Shown piece after piece: positions 48,659-58,551 of a DNA stretch of 64,000 nucleotides (its first letter is position 1; the number at the start of each line of letters is the position of its first letter). The DNA comes from Nostoc sp. CHAB 5844 (GTDB taxonomy: Bacteria; Cyanobacteriota; Cyanobacteriia; Cyanobacteriales; Nostocaceae). The notes beneath the pieces are model-generated. The model saw only the letters and a list, made by a program, of their open reading frames with translations, was not told where the DNA came from and made no database searches. The translations under genes and the position numbers were made by a program. Location: NCBI RefSeq assembly GCF_020829595.1, contig NZ_JAIVFW010000013.1, forward strand, positions 62,001 through 126,000, written 5' to 3'.

Positions 48659-49065
48659 ATATCTCCTTTTTTTAGAATAAATAATCTGTTACTGCACTAC
48701 AAAGTAATAGGTTTATGCCGAACCAATTAAATTTAATTTCCAAATACAACAGTAAAACCAATTGATTTATATTTTTATGTTATATTTGCTTAACTAGTTT
48801 TTCTTCTATCCTTTGAACAATTTTTCTCCTCTGACTAGAGAAAGATTTTGTAAGTGGACTAGAAAAAACTCTAGAGGTAGTGCTGTTTTTTACAAATCTA
48901 AATTTATATTTATTTTGTTCTCAAAAAATTAGCTGAAAATAAACCCTATCTTTGGGAAGATGTGAAGACAAATTTGCCAAGATAAATTTTAATCATTTAC
49001 TGTTTCACACTCAGCAAGCTCCTCAAGAAAGTTCTTAGGAGCTTTATTAATGGGAAGAAAACTAC
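48659..49065. other. intergenic region, no gene seen
   Basis: About 400 AT-rich bases between the lipoprotein gene's promoter side and the AvaK-like gene's terminator. I see no gene or RNA here. Confidence 0.4.
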
Positions 49066-49098
49066 AAAAAAGTAGGGTGAGAAATTTTCACCCTACTA
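49066..49098 (-). terminator. intrinsic terminator after the first PRC/DUF2382-like gene
   Basis: AGTAGGGTGA (49071-49080) and TCACCCTACT (49089-49098) form a 10-bp stem. On the minus strand it is followed by a run of T (49071-49066). It sits 22 bases past the stop of the gene ending at 49121. Confidence 0.82.
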
Positions 49099-49120
49099 TT
49101 ATTCATCTGCTAGAAACTTA

Positions 49121-50017
49121 TTACACAGATTTAGGTTGCTGACCCTTAGAACAGCGGTGAAACCATTCTTGATATTTTTGTTTGTGTGATTCGTCTTCGC
49201 ATAAAATAGATACGCGCACTCGCTGGCATCCATGATTTTTTTCAAGAGCGATCGCATTTAAAAGTAAGCTGGCTATTTTAGGTGAACTAAATTCGGCACT
49301 CACAGTTAAATCACCAGCGAAATTGCTAAGTGCTGCACCGTCATTTTCAATTAATGCAATTTCAGAAATTTCCTGTAATGATAAGTCAATTTCTGCTAGT
49401 TGCTTGTGTTGTGGACTAACTTGTTCCACAATTAATTTCTCACGCCGAACAGGAACTTGTACCATCCGAGTTTCAATTTCTTTGCGAACAATTACTTCGC
49501 CAATTTTATGTATGCTGGTATCAACTACTAACTGTTCTTCTAGTAAACGAACAATAGTTTCTTCAGAAAATTCTTCTAAATTAGCTGGTTCCATACTACT
49601 ATTCTCTATTTCAGACTGGGCTATTTGCTCAGTAGAATTATCAGACATTACTTGATAACCAATTATTTGATTTTTTAAATTTTCTGGTATATATTCAATG
49701 GCAGATGCGTCGATGTTTAAAAAAATAGTTTTACTAATAGTATCTATTCTTTGAATTTTTTGGCTCCACAACAAAGCTAGTCTTTCTTTAAATACTGGTT
49801 GTTCTCTTTCTTGGATTTGATTTACTTGTTGGGATATGACTAAATTTAATCGACGTTTATTGTCTAAAATTAAATCTTTTACTTTGCCAACCACTTGTCC
49901 TTGATTATCTATAACATCAAAACCTACAACCTTAATTTTTAAAGTTGCTAACAAGTTGTAAATACTAGGTTTCTGATTGACTTGTTGAATATTATTTATC
50001 ATTGGTTGGCTATTCAT
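49121..50017 (-). CDS. PRC-barrel protein with partial DUF2382 (YsnF/AvaK-like) domain
   Basis: The product has 298 residues from the ATG at 50017 (MNSQPMINN); a TTG 15 codons earlier is less likely. A PRC-barrel comes first (VVGFDVIDNQGQVVGKVKDL). Residues about 155-215 resemble a DUF2382 start (RLLEEQLVVDTSIHKIGEVI, TRMVQVPVRREKLIVEQVSP). The end (LNAIALEKNHGCQRVRVSIL, then YQEWFHRCSKG) is unique to this copy. DUF2382 takes its other name from AvaK, an akinete marker of Anabaena variabilis. It is the most diverged of three paralogues here. Confidence 0.78.
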   Translation of the reverse strand: MNSQPMINNIQQVNQKPSIYNLLATLKIKVVGFDVIDNQGQVVGKVKDLILDNKRRLNLVISQQVNQIQEREQPVFKERLALLWSQKIQRIDTISKTIFLNIDASAIEYIPENLKNQIIGYQVMSDNSTEQIAQSEIENSSMEPANLEEFSEETIVRLLEEQLVVDTSIHKIGEVIVRKEIETRMVQVPVRREKLIVEQVSPQHKQLAEIDLSLQEISEIALIENDGAALSNFAGDLTVSAEFSSPKIASLLLNAIALEKNHGCQRVRVSILCEDESHKQKYQEWFHRCSKGQQPKSV

Positions 50018-50123
50018 CACCCTAATTTGATAATTAACAGTACAGGTAAAGCTGATAAACAAGCCTCACCTGTACTTTGTCTAATTAGCGAGTAGTTATT
50101 TACTAATCACTAATTATTTTGTT

Positions 50124-50210
50124 ACAGCAGATTTCAAGTTGTCGAATCACAGCATTTAGGTTTCGAAGCTAGGTAGCGAGCCTATTTACATTCTGAATTC
50201 AGTCTGCTGT
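50124..50210. repeat. short inverted-repeat element
   Basis: ACAGCAGA at 50124-50131 and TCTGCTGT at 50203-50210 frame a non-coding segment. A related CAGCAGATTTCAACTTG stands at about 2380. It is probably a MITE remnant. Confidence 0.5.
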
Positions 50211-50216
50211 GATTAA

Positions 50217-51122
50217 TTAGCGTTCTTCAATTGGTAAACCAGGAGAATTTACGTCTAACTCTTCCCGACGTATGGTTTCTTGAGCCTCAACAGTATCTTG
50301 TTCTACTACTTTTCTAACTCTGACTTCTTCGCGTACAAATGCTTCTTTGCGAATGTCAGCAGTTTCTTCGTGGATTTCTACACGCGCAACTTCACCTTCA
50401 CGGAAGTCAGCTTCACCAGGAGCAACAGCTCTACCAGCATCATCTGGGGTTATACGTTCAATTACGACATGTTCTTTTTCTACTGGTACTGCAACTCTTG
50501 CAGTTTCGGTTTCTATATGCTTACCAACAGCTACTTCACCAGTTTTTTGCCGTCTCTTATTTGCAATTAGCCGTTCTTCATATAGTCTTAAGGTTTGATG
50601 ATTTTGCTCATTTAAACCAAACAAAGAAGGCTCTTGGTCATAATTATAAGTGTCGCGGGTGAAAGTCGGTGTGGTAACTGGTGTGGTTGGTGTTGCTATA
50701 TAACCTGTATCCAAAGTTGCACCAGTTTCTAGAGGTGTGCTTGTGTCTACAGCGGTGGTGCTATATTTTGGATTGCGATAAACGCCACGTACCCGTTCTT
50801 CATAATCGTAATCAACTTGGCGTTCATCAAATTCTGGTAGGTCTTCTGCTTGTTCTCTGGTCATACTAACAGCATAGACGCGATCGCGACCGTAATCAAT
50901 GCGGCTACGACCTACTGGCAATAATACTTTTTTACCAAAAATCCAGAATCCTAAGTCAACAACTAAATAGCGAAAATGTCCTTCGTCGTCTACCAAAACA
51001 TCGTTGACAGTACCAATCTTTTCATCGGTTCCTTCTGTATATACGCCCAAACCTTTAACATCGTTACCTTCAAAAGTATCACGATAGTTAGGATCAAATT
51101 CATTTAATTTGTAAAGACCCAT
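50217..51122 (-). CDS. PRC-barrel plus DUF2382 (YsnF/AvaK) protein
   Basis: The product has 301 residues behind AGAGGAAAA. The N-terminal PRC-barrel spans about 1-85 (FEGNDVKGLGVYTEGTDEKI, then FRYLVVDLGFWIFGKKVLLP). A Thr/Pro-rich linker follows. The C-terminal DUF2382 has LYEERLIANKRRQKTGEVAV, then HIETETARVAVPVEKEHVVI and FVREEVRVRKVVEQDTVEAQ. This is the architecture of AvaK, a protein known from akinetes. The gene at 51598 has the same layout. The stress or akinete role is inference from the family. Confidence 0.9.
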   Translation of the reverse strand: MGLYKLNEFDPNYRDTFEGNDVKGLGVYTEGTDEKIGTVNDVLVDDEGHFRYLVVDLGFWIFGKKVLLPVGRSRIDYGRDRVYAVSMTREQAEDLPEFDERQVDYDYEERVRGVYRNPKYSTTAVDTSTPLETGATLDTGYIATPTTPVTTPTFTRDTYNYDQEPSLFGLNEQNHQTLRLYEERLIANKRRQKTGEVAVGKHIETETARVAVPVEKEHVVIERITPDDAGRAVAPGEADFREGEVARVEIHEETADIRKEAFVREEVRVRKVVEQDTVEAQETIRREELDVNSPGLPIEER

Positions 51123-51597
51123 TATATTTTTCCTCTGAACTTCTATAACAACTTTCGATTATTAATGTAAAAATTTATTCATCAATATGCATCTTTCTAT
51201 CGAGTGAATTGCTGCAAATGAATATTATCAAAAGTGATAGTTTTTTATGCCTACGTAAATTCTAAGGTTAAGAATGAATTAATAAAAACATGATTAAATA
51301 ATAAGAATTCAGGAGTTAGGAGCCAGAATTCAGAATTATGGCAGTCCAAGCATAGGTTAGGACTATATTTGTTGCTGAAACCTTTTATAATACTGAGTTT
51401 CTATTCAGCACTCAACACTTTGCTATAAATATGTGGTGTGATTGGTGGATGTATCTTGCTTGTTTGTAAGGAGTATATACGGTGATTTACCAGTCTGAAA
51501 TTTTGATTTAATTATATTCTGCATTTTTTCAACTTCCAAAGGAAAAGCGGGTAATAGAGATCAACTATCACCCACACTGTTCTCTATTCCCTTTTAA
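51123..51597. other. intergenic region with degenerate heptamer repeat
   Basis: These 475 AT-rich bases hold no gene. A degenerate AATTCAGGAGTTAGGAGCC-type heptamer array lies at about 51303-51340. The promoter of the 50217 gene must be near 51130-51250. Confidence 0.4.
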
Positions 51598-52440
51598 TTA
51601 AATAGTTTCTTGGCTATTTCTAGCAGCATCATCTATACGCAATTCCCCTGTAGTATTAATATCCAATTCTTCTCGACGAATTGTTTCTTCTGCTTCTACT
51701 GTATCTCGCTCTACTAATTTTTTCACTCGTACTTCTTCGCGGACAAAGGCTTCTTTACGAATTTCGGGTGTTTCTTCGTATACTTCTATGCGTGCTACTT
51801 CACCTTCTTGGAATTGAAGTTCGTTAGGCTCAACAGCTGTTCCTGTTTCTGCGGCTGGAACTCGCTCAATCACAACACGCTCTTTTTGAATGGGGACTGA
51901 AACTCGTGCAGTTTCTGTTTCAATATGTTTACCAACTGCTACTTCTCCGGTTTTAACACGATGCTTATTAGCAATCAGCCGTTCTTCGTACAGTCTGAGA
52001 GTTTGATGATATTGATCATTTAAATCGTATAAATTAGGTTCTTTTTGATAACTGTATGTATTGCGATCGTAAATTAAATCGCTGTTTGCTGGACGAAATA
52101 CACTGCGGACTTTTTCTTCATAGTCTTCATCAACTACATAGCTTTCGTGGTACTCAGGTAACATTTCTACTTGTTGCTTACTAAGTCCATCGACATATAC
52201 ACGTTGTTCTGGATAGTTGACGCGTGAAAGACCAATCGGTAATAATATTCTCTTACCGAGGGTATCAAAGCCTGTATCAATGACTAGATAGCGAAAACGT
52301 CCATTTTGGTCAACTAAAGCATCGCTGACTGAACCAATTTTTATTCCTCCCTCAGTATAGAGATCCAAACCTTTAACATCATCGCCGCCAAATGTTTCTC
52401 GGTATTGGGGGTCAAATTCTTCGAGTTTATAGAGAGGCAT
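51598..52440 (-). CDS. PRC-barrel plus DUF2382 (YsnF/AvaK) protein
   Basis: The product has 280 residues, with the same layout as the 50217 gene but a shorter linker. The PRC-barrel has FGGDDVKGLDLYTEGGIKIG and RYLVIDTGFDTLGKRILLPI; the DUF2382 region has LYEERLIANKHRVKTGEVAV, HIETETARVSVPIQKERVVI and ETIRREELDINTTG. The two genes are tandem duplicates separated by 475 bases. Soluble, no signal peptide. Confidence 0.9.
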   Translation of the reverse strand: MPLYKLEEFDPQYRETFGGDDVKGLDLYTEGGIKIGSVSDALVDQNGRFRYLVIDTGFDTLGKRILLPIGLSRVNYPEQRVYVDGLSKQQVEMLPEYHESYVVDEDYEEKVRSVFRPANSDLIYDRNTYSYQKEPNLYDLNDQYHQTLRLYEERLIANKHRVKTGEVAVGKHIETETARVSVPIQKERVVIERVPAAETGTAVEPNELQFQEGEVARIEVYEETPEIRKEAFVREEVRVKKLVERDTVEAEETIRREELDINTTGELRIDDAARNSQETI

Positions 52441-52727
52441 AGCTGAGAAATTATTGAGGACATCTATTTATATGCCTAAGGTAAAAATTATTGTGAAAGA
52501 AATCCTCTGGCTGACGGCTGAATTAAATTGAGATATTTATAGTGTCCGACTTATACTTTATGCTTAAAATATCAATGCATTATTTTGTATTAATAACCAG
52601 TTAGCTTAGTACTTAAGTTAGATAAGGTAGTTGAAAAAATATTTCGGAAGCAGGAAGATAGTTTAAGCGATCGCCTGCATAAGATAACATATCCTCAAGC
52701 GATCGCAACATATTCAGCACAGATACT

Positions 52728-54011
52728 TTAGCCCAATGCACAATTAATTGCGTCTTCTTGCCCAACTAAAGATAAGTAAGGTGCTTGTAAATATCGAGTA
52801 GCGGCTGCTTTGGCATCCGCAACACTCACAGCAGCGATTAGTTCTTGAAATTGACTGTCAAAATCAATACCCAAGCCTAAGATTTCATACCAGCCGTAAA
52901 TCTGTGCAATTTGCCCGTTAGTTTGTTTACCTAAAGCATACTGTCCGAGAATTTTATTTTTGGCAGCTTGGAATGCATTGGCTGATACTTCTGTAGTATG
53001 AAGTAAATCTACCTCTGTCCGCAGTCCTTCTACGGCAATGGTGGTATTTTCTGGGGCTGTACCCATGTAAACTACAAAGGAACCAGGATATAACCTCGTT
53101 GGGTAAAAGGCTGAGACTTCGTAAGCCAAGCCGCGCTTTTCTCGCAATTCTACAAATAAACGACTCGATAAGCCATTGCCTAAGTACGTAGAAAGCAGTT
53201 TCAGCGGGGCGTAGTCTGGAGAACTGACTGCTACACCTAAATAACCCAACATCACAATTGATTGTTGTGTTTGTAACGGCTTGAGTAGGTGTTGCGGGTT
53301 AACTTGAATTTCTGGCAAATTCAGGATAGCTAGTGGTTGTGCAGGTACTTGCCAGTCACCAAAAACTTGCTCTACCAATGCTACTGCTTCTGTTAAGGTA
53401 ATTCGTCCGGCAATACTCACTACCAAATTGTCTGGACGAAAATGAGTTTGGTGATATTGCAACAAGTCTTGGCGCGTAATGCGGCTCATTGTGGTTTCAT
53501 CTCCTAGCAATGACATAGCGTAGGGATGGTTTTGGTATATTGCTTGCCGCATTTGCTCGAAGGCAAGAGTAAAAGGCTGCTCTTTTTGAGAGCGAATATC
53601 TTGTAGTGCTAAACGCCGTTCTAATTCTACCTGTTCTTCGGGAAAGGTGGGCGATCGCATAATTCGCCCAGTCAGTGCAAATATCTCAGGAAAGTCTGAG
53701 GTGACTGTTTTCAATGACAACAAGAAATAATCTGTGGAGGTATCTGCACTCAAACTTGCGCCTACAGATTCTACTTGTTCGGCAATTTCCAAGCTCGACA
53801 GTCCATCACATCCTTTTGTCATCACAGTAGAAAGTAAATGTGCTAACCCCGCTTGCTCTGGTTGTTCGTAACAACTACCAGCACGCAGAAAAATTCGCCC
53901 TGCAATAATATCCGCAGCTGGATTTTCTGCCACCAACACTACAATGCCGTTGTTGAGTACAGTGCGATGAATGAGAGAGTGAGAAAGAGAAGGTTTTACA
54001 GTTGGAGTCAT
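52728..54011 (-). CDS. M16 peptidase-like protein lacking the zinc motif
   Basis: The product has 427 residues. It has the M16 fold: HRTVLNNGIVVLVAENPAAD, RIFLRAGSCYEQPEQAGLAH, and LREKRGLAYEVSAFYPTR (the R/Y substrate-binding region). Where active members have HxxEH, this one reads HLLST, so it should not bind zinc. It is the non-catalytic partner of the gene at 54076, like the two-subunit mitochondrial processing peptidase. Both are transcribed together with a heptamer array in the 64-base gap. Confidence 0.92.
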   Translation of the reverse strand: MTPTVKPSLSHSLIHRTVLNNGIVVLVAENPAADIIAGRIFLRAGSCYEQPEQAGLAHLLSTVMTKGCDGLSSLEIAEQVESVGASLSADTSTDYFLLSLKTVTSDFPEIFALTGRIMRSPTFPEEQVELERRLALQDIRSQKEQPFTLAFEQMRQAIYQNHPYAMSLLGDETTMSRITRQDLLQYHQTHFRPDNLVVSIAGRITLTEAVALVEQVFGDWQVPAQPLAILNLPEIQVNPQHLLKPLQTQQSIVMLGYLGVAVSSPDYAPLKLLSTYLGNGLSSRLFVELREKRGLAYEVSAFYPTRLYPGSFVVYMGTAPENTTIAVEGLRTEVDLLHTTEVSANAFQAAKNKILGQYALGKQTNGQIAQIYGWYEILGLGIDFDSQFQELIAAVSVADAKAAATRYLQAPYLSLVGQEDAINCALG

Positions 54012-54042
54012 TGGTCATTTGTCATTTGTCATTGGTCATTTG
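54008..54042. repeat. short tandem repeat (heptamer TCATTTG/TCATTGG)
   Basis: Five near-identical heptamers (TCATTGG, TCATTTG, TCATTTG, TCATTGG, TCATTTG) lie at the start of the zinc-less M16 gene and in the gap before it. Confidence 0.8.
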
Positions 54043-54075
54043 CGCCCTGCTCCCCTGCCTCTTCTTTAAGATGGA

Positions 54076-55341
54076 CTAACATGGTTTCAGGATAGTAACC
54101 GCATAATTCTGCGGTGAAAGATACTGTTTAGTTAATTGTTGCAGTTCTTGCGTAGTAAATGACTGAATTTGCTGCGGATAAGTTATCGCCACTTCGGCTT
54201 GAGCGATGGTGTTGTAGTAACCATATAGTCCTGTGAGTTGATTTGGTGTTTCAGTCGAAAAGGCATACTCATTACATAGCAGTCTACGCATTCGAGCTAG
54301 TTCTTGTTCACTAATGCCTTCGGTGTGCAAATCATCCAAATGAGTGCGAATTAAGTACTCAACCTTCTCTAAGTTTTCTGGCTCTAACCAAGCAGTGATG
54401 GTAAATAAACTTGATTCTCTTTGTAGAGAAAAATTACTACAAACTCCTTGTACTAATTGCTTTTCTTCTCGTAAATCACGTACTAAGCGGGAAGTCCGTC
54501 CTTCTGTTAAGAATACAGATAACACATCTAAGCCATAACAAGTGCGGAGTTGTTCAACTCCTGGTGCAGTCCAAGCCATCAGTAACCGCGCTTGCTCGGT
54601 GCGTGGTAAGCACAGTTCTTGACGGTGTATACCGTTGATCGCTGGTTGTGTTACTTTAATTGATTGGGGACAATCAACAGGTTCAGCAAATTTAGTAAAC
54701 GATTTATTTACTAATTCCCAGGCTATTTCTTGCTCAATTCCGCCGACAACTACCACTGTCATGTTTTCTGGTTGGTAGTGAGCGCGATGAAAACAGCGCA
54801 TATCATCGGGTGAGTGCTGCATGAGTTCCATCTCTGTACCTAGCACCGAACGCCCATAAGGATGGTGCTGATAAACATTTTTGATCAAAGACTGAAATCC
54901 TAGCCAGTCGGGATCATCATGGCAAGAGCGAATTTCTTCTAGCACTACATCCCGTTCGCGCCAGAATTCATCCTCCGGAATTGCCGCATTCACTAGTAGT
55001 TCTGCTAAATAAGGCAAAGTATCTTCTAAATAAGTTGCAGCAGTTGTCACGCAGTAATGGGCATAGTCGTGACTAGTCGCTGCATTACTCACACCACCAC
55101 GGTTCTCAATTTTGTGATCAAATGCTCCTGGGGGTAAGGTTGCTGTTCCTTTAAAAATCATGTGTTCTAAAAAATGAGCCATCCCAAACCACGGTTCTGG
55201 CTCTCTGGCTGCTCCAGCACGCACCCATACATCTGCCACAACTACAGGGGTAGTCGGAATCTCTTGATGAATAAACGTTAAACCATTGTCGAGTCGGAAA
55301 ACCGAGGCTGGAAAAACCGGATGAATTAATTGTTGTGACAA
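54076..55341 (-). CDS. M16 family zinc peptidase, catalytic member
   Basis: The product has 421 residues. The inverted zinc motif is intact in GMAHFLEHMIFKGT (HxxEH), with the downstream Glu region ENRGGVSNAATSHDYAHY and RDVVLEEIRSCHDDP. Also FSTETPNQLTGLYGYYN near the C-terminus. M16 members cut small or unfolded proteins; a processing-peptidase-like role with the inactive partner 64 bases downstream is likely. No signal peptide. Confidence 0.94.
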   Translation of the reverse strand: MSQQLIHPVFPASVFRLDNGLTFIHQEIPTTPVVVADVWVRAGAAREPEPWFGMAHFLEHMIFKGTATLPPGAFDHKIENRGGVSNAATSHDYAHYCVTTAATYLEDTLPYLAELLVNAAIPEDEFWRERDVVLEEIRSCHDDPDWLGFQSLIKNVYQHHPYGRSVLGTEMELMQHSPDDMRCFHRAHYQPENMTVVVVGGIEQEIAWELVNKSFTKFAEPVDCPQSIKVTQPAINGIHRQELCLPRTEQARLLMAWTAPGVEQLRTCYGLDVLSVFLTEGRTSRLVRDLREEKQLVQGVCSNFSLQRESSLFTITAWLEPENLEKVEYLIRTHLDDLHTEGISEQELARMRRLLCNEYAFSTETPNQLTGLYGYYNTIAQAEVAITYPQQIQSFTTQELQQLTKQYLSPQNYAVTILKPC

Positions 55342-55554
55342 TTTTTTGTAGATTTAATCACAATTTAACGTAATTTTGCCATCTTAACTCTTAACGAAAC
55401 TTAAATTAGAATCATTTGATACAGATTTATTATTAATAATGTAAATCAATTTACTTAAATGTAGAGCCAGAAAATAGGGAATAGGGGAGGTAAACAGCGG
55501 CGTGGATTTTCCTCCCGCTTGATTGCCGTTGTGTTACGGCATCAATTGTTTCTT
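55342..55554. other. intergenic region upstream of the M16 pair
   Basis: About 210 bases holding the M16 promoter (minus strand) and a GC-rich patch near 55490-55540. No gene seen. Confidence 0.35.
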
Positions 55555-55719
55555 AGAGGTTGTTTTAAAAGTCGATAAGGAAACTAAAAACCCCTCTCCA
55601 AACCTCTCCCCGCAACGGAGAGAGGCTTTGAAACCCCCATTCACTCGTAGGGAAGGGGGGCAGGGGGGTTAGGTTTTTGAGATTCCGATGTTAACAATCA
55701 GACTTCTCAGACATCCTCT
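55555..55719. mobile_element. MITE-like element with imperfect 19-bp inverted ends
   Basis: The left end AGAGGTTGTTTTAAAAGTC (55555-55573) matches the reverse complement of the right end (55701-55719) at 15 of 19 bases. The 165-bp interior contains a C/T-rich CCTCTCCAAACCTCTCCCC block and GGGGGGCAGGGGGGTTAG, dispersed repeat sequence common in cyanobacteria. Flanking TTA on both sides would fit a TA target. It lies just downstream of ppx. Confidence 0.6.
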
Positions 55720-55741
55720 TAGCCTGGTCACATCAATAGTA

Positions 55742-57391
55742 TTAGTTAACTGCGAATTTATTAGTTTCCAAAGTGGCAATTAACTTAACACCAAGTTCTG
55801 CTTCAAACACTCCTTTTTTGTAATCTAAATTCCACATTTCTAAGGAGCAGTCATCATTAGGATGAGAGGGAAAAATTGACAGGTGTACTTCTTGCACATC
55901 AGGATAATATTTACACCTAGCTTGAGATATTGCGCCAATTTGTCGTCTATCTAAGGCTACTGCTAATCTTAAAATTGCACTTAATTGACAAACTATTTGC
56001 CGCTGATTTTTACTTAACAAATTGCGGAAGTTTTCGTGCTTTTTCTTGGGTGAAGATTTGCGATGATAACGGGCTAAATTGGCAATGATTTCGATTTCGG
56101 TTTCGGTATAGCCTAATAATTCGCCGTTACGAATTAGATAGTAAGAGTGTTTGTGGTGGGAAGAATGGCTGATATAGTGACCACAATTGTGTAAGATTGC
56201 TGCTGCCCATAAAAGTTGTCGCTCATCATCTCCCCAGTTGTGGAGAATGCCTTGAGTCTGGTCAAATAAACTTAGGGCAAAGATAGCCACGCGATCGCTA
56301 TGTTCGATATTGATGTGGTATTTGCTGACTTGTTTGAGGACACTCCGCTGCCGAATCGAACTTTGGTAACGTAATCGGTCTTCGATTAAACCGTGAGTCA
56401 GCATCCAATCGACAATTACGCCTTCTCGCAACGCCCGCCCGCAAAGTGTGACCGCATCTAAACCCAACAAGGTCATCGCTTCTTGCAGGACGATCGCACC
56501 TGCCAAAATCACTTCTGACCGCTTTTCTGGCATACCAGGGATGGCTGTTCTTTCGACATTGGTCATTTTCGTTAAGCGATTCACCCAACCCTGCAAATCC
56601 TGGAGACTCAATTGGTAGCCATTGAGTGTAGAAGGCATCGTACCCAACTTTTCACGGGCATCAATCATGACGAGAGTTTCAATTGTGCCGGATGTTCCTA
56701 CTAATCGAGGAGATTCGCCAAACTGAAGATTTGCTAAAACATCTTCTACAGAACGTTCTAACATCCCCCGAACATAAGCTTGCAGATATTGCAACTCAGT
56801 ATTGCTGATGGGGTCGGTGCTGATAAACTCACCAGTCAGTCGGACTGCACCTACCTTGGTACTGGTGAGTGTGCGCGGTTCTTGGCTGTCTCCCAAAATA
56901 ATTTCTGTAGAACCGCCACCAATGTCAATAATGATGTGGGGCTGGTTGTTAAATTCCATTCCCGACAGTACGCCTAAATAGATGCGCCGTGCTTCTTCTT
57001 GACCAGAAATTAAGTCAACACTTAAACCTAATTCGCTGTCTATTTTGTGGAGAAAATCTTTGCCATTGGGCGCTTCCCGCACTGCACTGGTAGCCACAGC
57101 AATGATGGTTTCGGCATTGAAAGTTTTGGCAACTGCTTGAAAACGCTGCAAAGTGGCGATCGCCCTCTCCATCACTTCTGGTTTTAAATCGCCAGTCGTT
57201 AAATCGCGATCGCCCAGTCTTACAGTCTCTTTTTCTCTGGTAAAAATGCTAAAAGTTGGTAGGGTTGGGTCAATTTTCACCACTACCATGTGCAGAGAAT
57301 TGGTTCCCAAATCAATGGCAGCAATAATCCGTTGTTGCTGAACTGGTTGAGTTTTCATACTCTCCCAGCCAGCGGAAACTAAATTTACCAT
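55742..57391 (-). CDS. ppx: exopolyphosphatase / Ppx-GppA phosphatase
   Basis: The product has 549 residues. The sugar-kinase/Hsp70-type ATPase fold is visible: RIIAAIDLGTNSLHMVVVKI (phosphate 1), VATSAVREAPNGKDFLHKID, and HIIIDIGGGSTEIILGDSQE (phosphate 2). An HD-like helical C-terminal domain follows (ILHNCGHYISHSSHHKHSYY). It removes terminal phosphate from polyphosphate and perhaps pppGpp. The start could also be the ATG at 57358 (MKTQPVQQ). It is divergent from the ubiA-type gene. Confidence 0.95.
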   Translation of the reverse strand: MVNLVSAGWESMKTQPVQQQRIIAAIDLGTNSLHMVVVKIDPTLPTFSIFTREKETVRLGDRDLTTGDLKPEVMERAIATLQRFQAVAKTFNAETIIAVATSAVREAPNGKDFLHKIDSELGLSVDLISGQEEARRIYLGVLSGMEFNNQPHIIIDIGGGSTEIILGDSQEPRTLTSTKVGAVRLTGEFISTDPISNTELQYLQAYVRGMLERSVEDVLANLQFGESPRLVGTSGTIETLVMIDAREKLGTMPSTLNGYQLSLQDLQGWVNRLTKMTNVERTAIPGMPEKRSEVILAGAIVLQEAMTLLGLDAVTLCGRALREGVIVDWMLTHGLIEDRLRYQSSIRQRSVLKQVSKYHINIEHSDRVAIFALSLFDQTQGILHNWGDDERQLLWAAAILHNCGHYISHSSHHKHSYYLIRNGELLGYTETEIEIIANLARYHRKSSPKKKHENFRNLLSKNQRQIVCQLSAILRLAVALDRRQIGAISQARCKYYPDVQEVHLSIFPSHPNDDCSLEMWNLDYKKGVFEAELGVKLIATLETNKFAVN

Positions 57392-57663
57392 CTAGTTTTC
57401 TCTCTCTATTTAGGAAGGACGATAAAAGATTAGGATTACGGGATTATGGACTCTGAAACTGTTTGCCACAGATGCATTCTCAGACTGACGGTATCGAGAC
57501 ACGACCTGAGCTAGGTAGATTTACCCTGCCATTTACAACTTGAGTGACGATGAAAATGTATTCAACGTTGCAAACTTTAGTTGTGTTTTTACAAATAACA
57601 AATAAAGTTATTCTATAGATGTAAAGAAGTATTAACTTATCCAATTTTAGTAATTTTTTCTTT

Positions 57664-58551
57664 ATGTTGAGTACGCCAGAACGCAACCAAGAACCTGTGT
57701 GGCTTGTAATTATTCGGCTTTTACGGTGGCATAAACCGGAAGGGCGGTTAATTTTGATGATTCCTGCCCTGTGGGCTGTGGTTTTGGCGGCAGCTGGTCA
57801 ACCGCCTTTACCTTTGGTGGGAGTGATTGTGTTGGGTACTCTCGCCACAAGTGCAGCTGGGTGTGTGGTCAATGATTTGTGGGATAAAGATATTGACCCA
57901 GAAGTTGAAAGAACACGCGATCGCCCTTTAGCTTCTCGTGCTTTGTCAATCAAAGTTGGCATTGTAGTGGCTATTGTAGCGCTTGGATGTGCGGCGATTT
58001 TGGCGTTTTATCTGAATCCGCTAAGTTTTTGGCTATCGGTAGCAGCAGTCCCCGTAATTCTACTGTATCCAGGAGCGAAGCGAGTATTTCCTGTGCCGCA
58101 GTTGGTATTGTCTATCGCTTGGGGTTTTGCTGTGTTAATTAGCTGGAGTGCTGTAACTGGAAATCTTTCTTTACCAACTTGGTTACTGTGGGGTGCAACT
58201 GTACTCTGGACATTGGGATTTGATACTGTGTATGCCATGAGCGACAAGGAAGATGACCTACGCATAAATATTAATTCTAGTGCCTTGTTTTTTGGCAATT
58301 ACGCCCCAGATGCTATAGGCATTTTCTTTGCTGGCACTATCTTGTTGTTAGGCTGGCTAGGTATTGTTATTAACCTTCACCTGGCTTTTTGGATGACTTT
58401 AGCACTGGCTAGTATTGGCTGGGTTTGGCAGTATTGGCGATTGAAACAGAACGATTTGCCTCATGCTGCTTACGGTGAAATGTTTCGGCAAAATGTGTGG
58501 ATTGGCTTTATCTTACTAGCTGGGATGATTGTTGGTTCGATTCTCTCGTAG
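57664..58551 (+). CDS. ubiA: 4-hydroxybenzoate polyprenyltransferase (UbiA family, plastoquinone pathway)
   Basis: The product has 295 residues with about nine membrane helices. The two Asp-rich motifs are present: NDLWDKDIDPEVERTRDRPL (NDxxDxxxD) and DTVYAMSDKEDDLRINI (DxxxD). WHKPEGRLILMIPALWAVVL is the usual N-terminus. It attaches the solanesyl chain to 4-hydroxybenzoate in the cytoplasmic or thylakoid membrane, the first committed step of cyanobacterial plastoquinone. Symbol follows the UbiA family. Confidence 0.95.
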   Translation: MLSTPERNQEPVWLVIIRLLRWHKPEGRLILMIPALWAVVLAAAGQPPLPLVGVIVLGTLATSAAGCVVNDLWDKDIDPEVERTRDRPLASRALSIKVGIVVAIVALGCAAILAFYLNPLSFWLSVAAVPVILLYPGAKRVFPVPQLVLSIAWGFAVLISWSAVTGNLSLPTWLLWGATVLWTLGFDTVYAMSDKEDDLRININSSALFFGNYAPDAIGIFFAGTILLLGWLGIVINLHLAFWMTLALASIGWVWQYWRLKQNDLPHAAYGEMFRQNVWIGFILLAGMIVGSILS

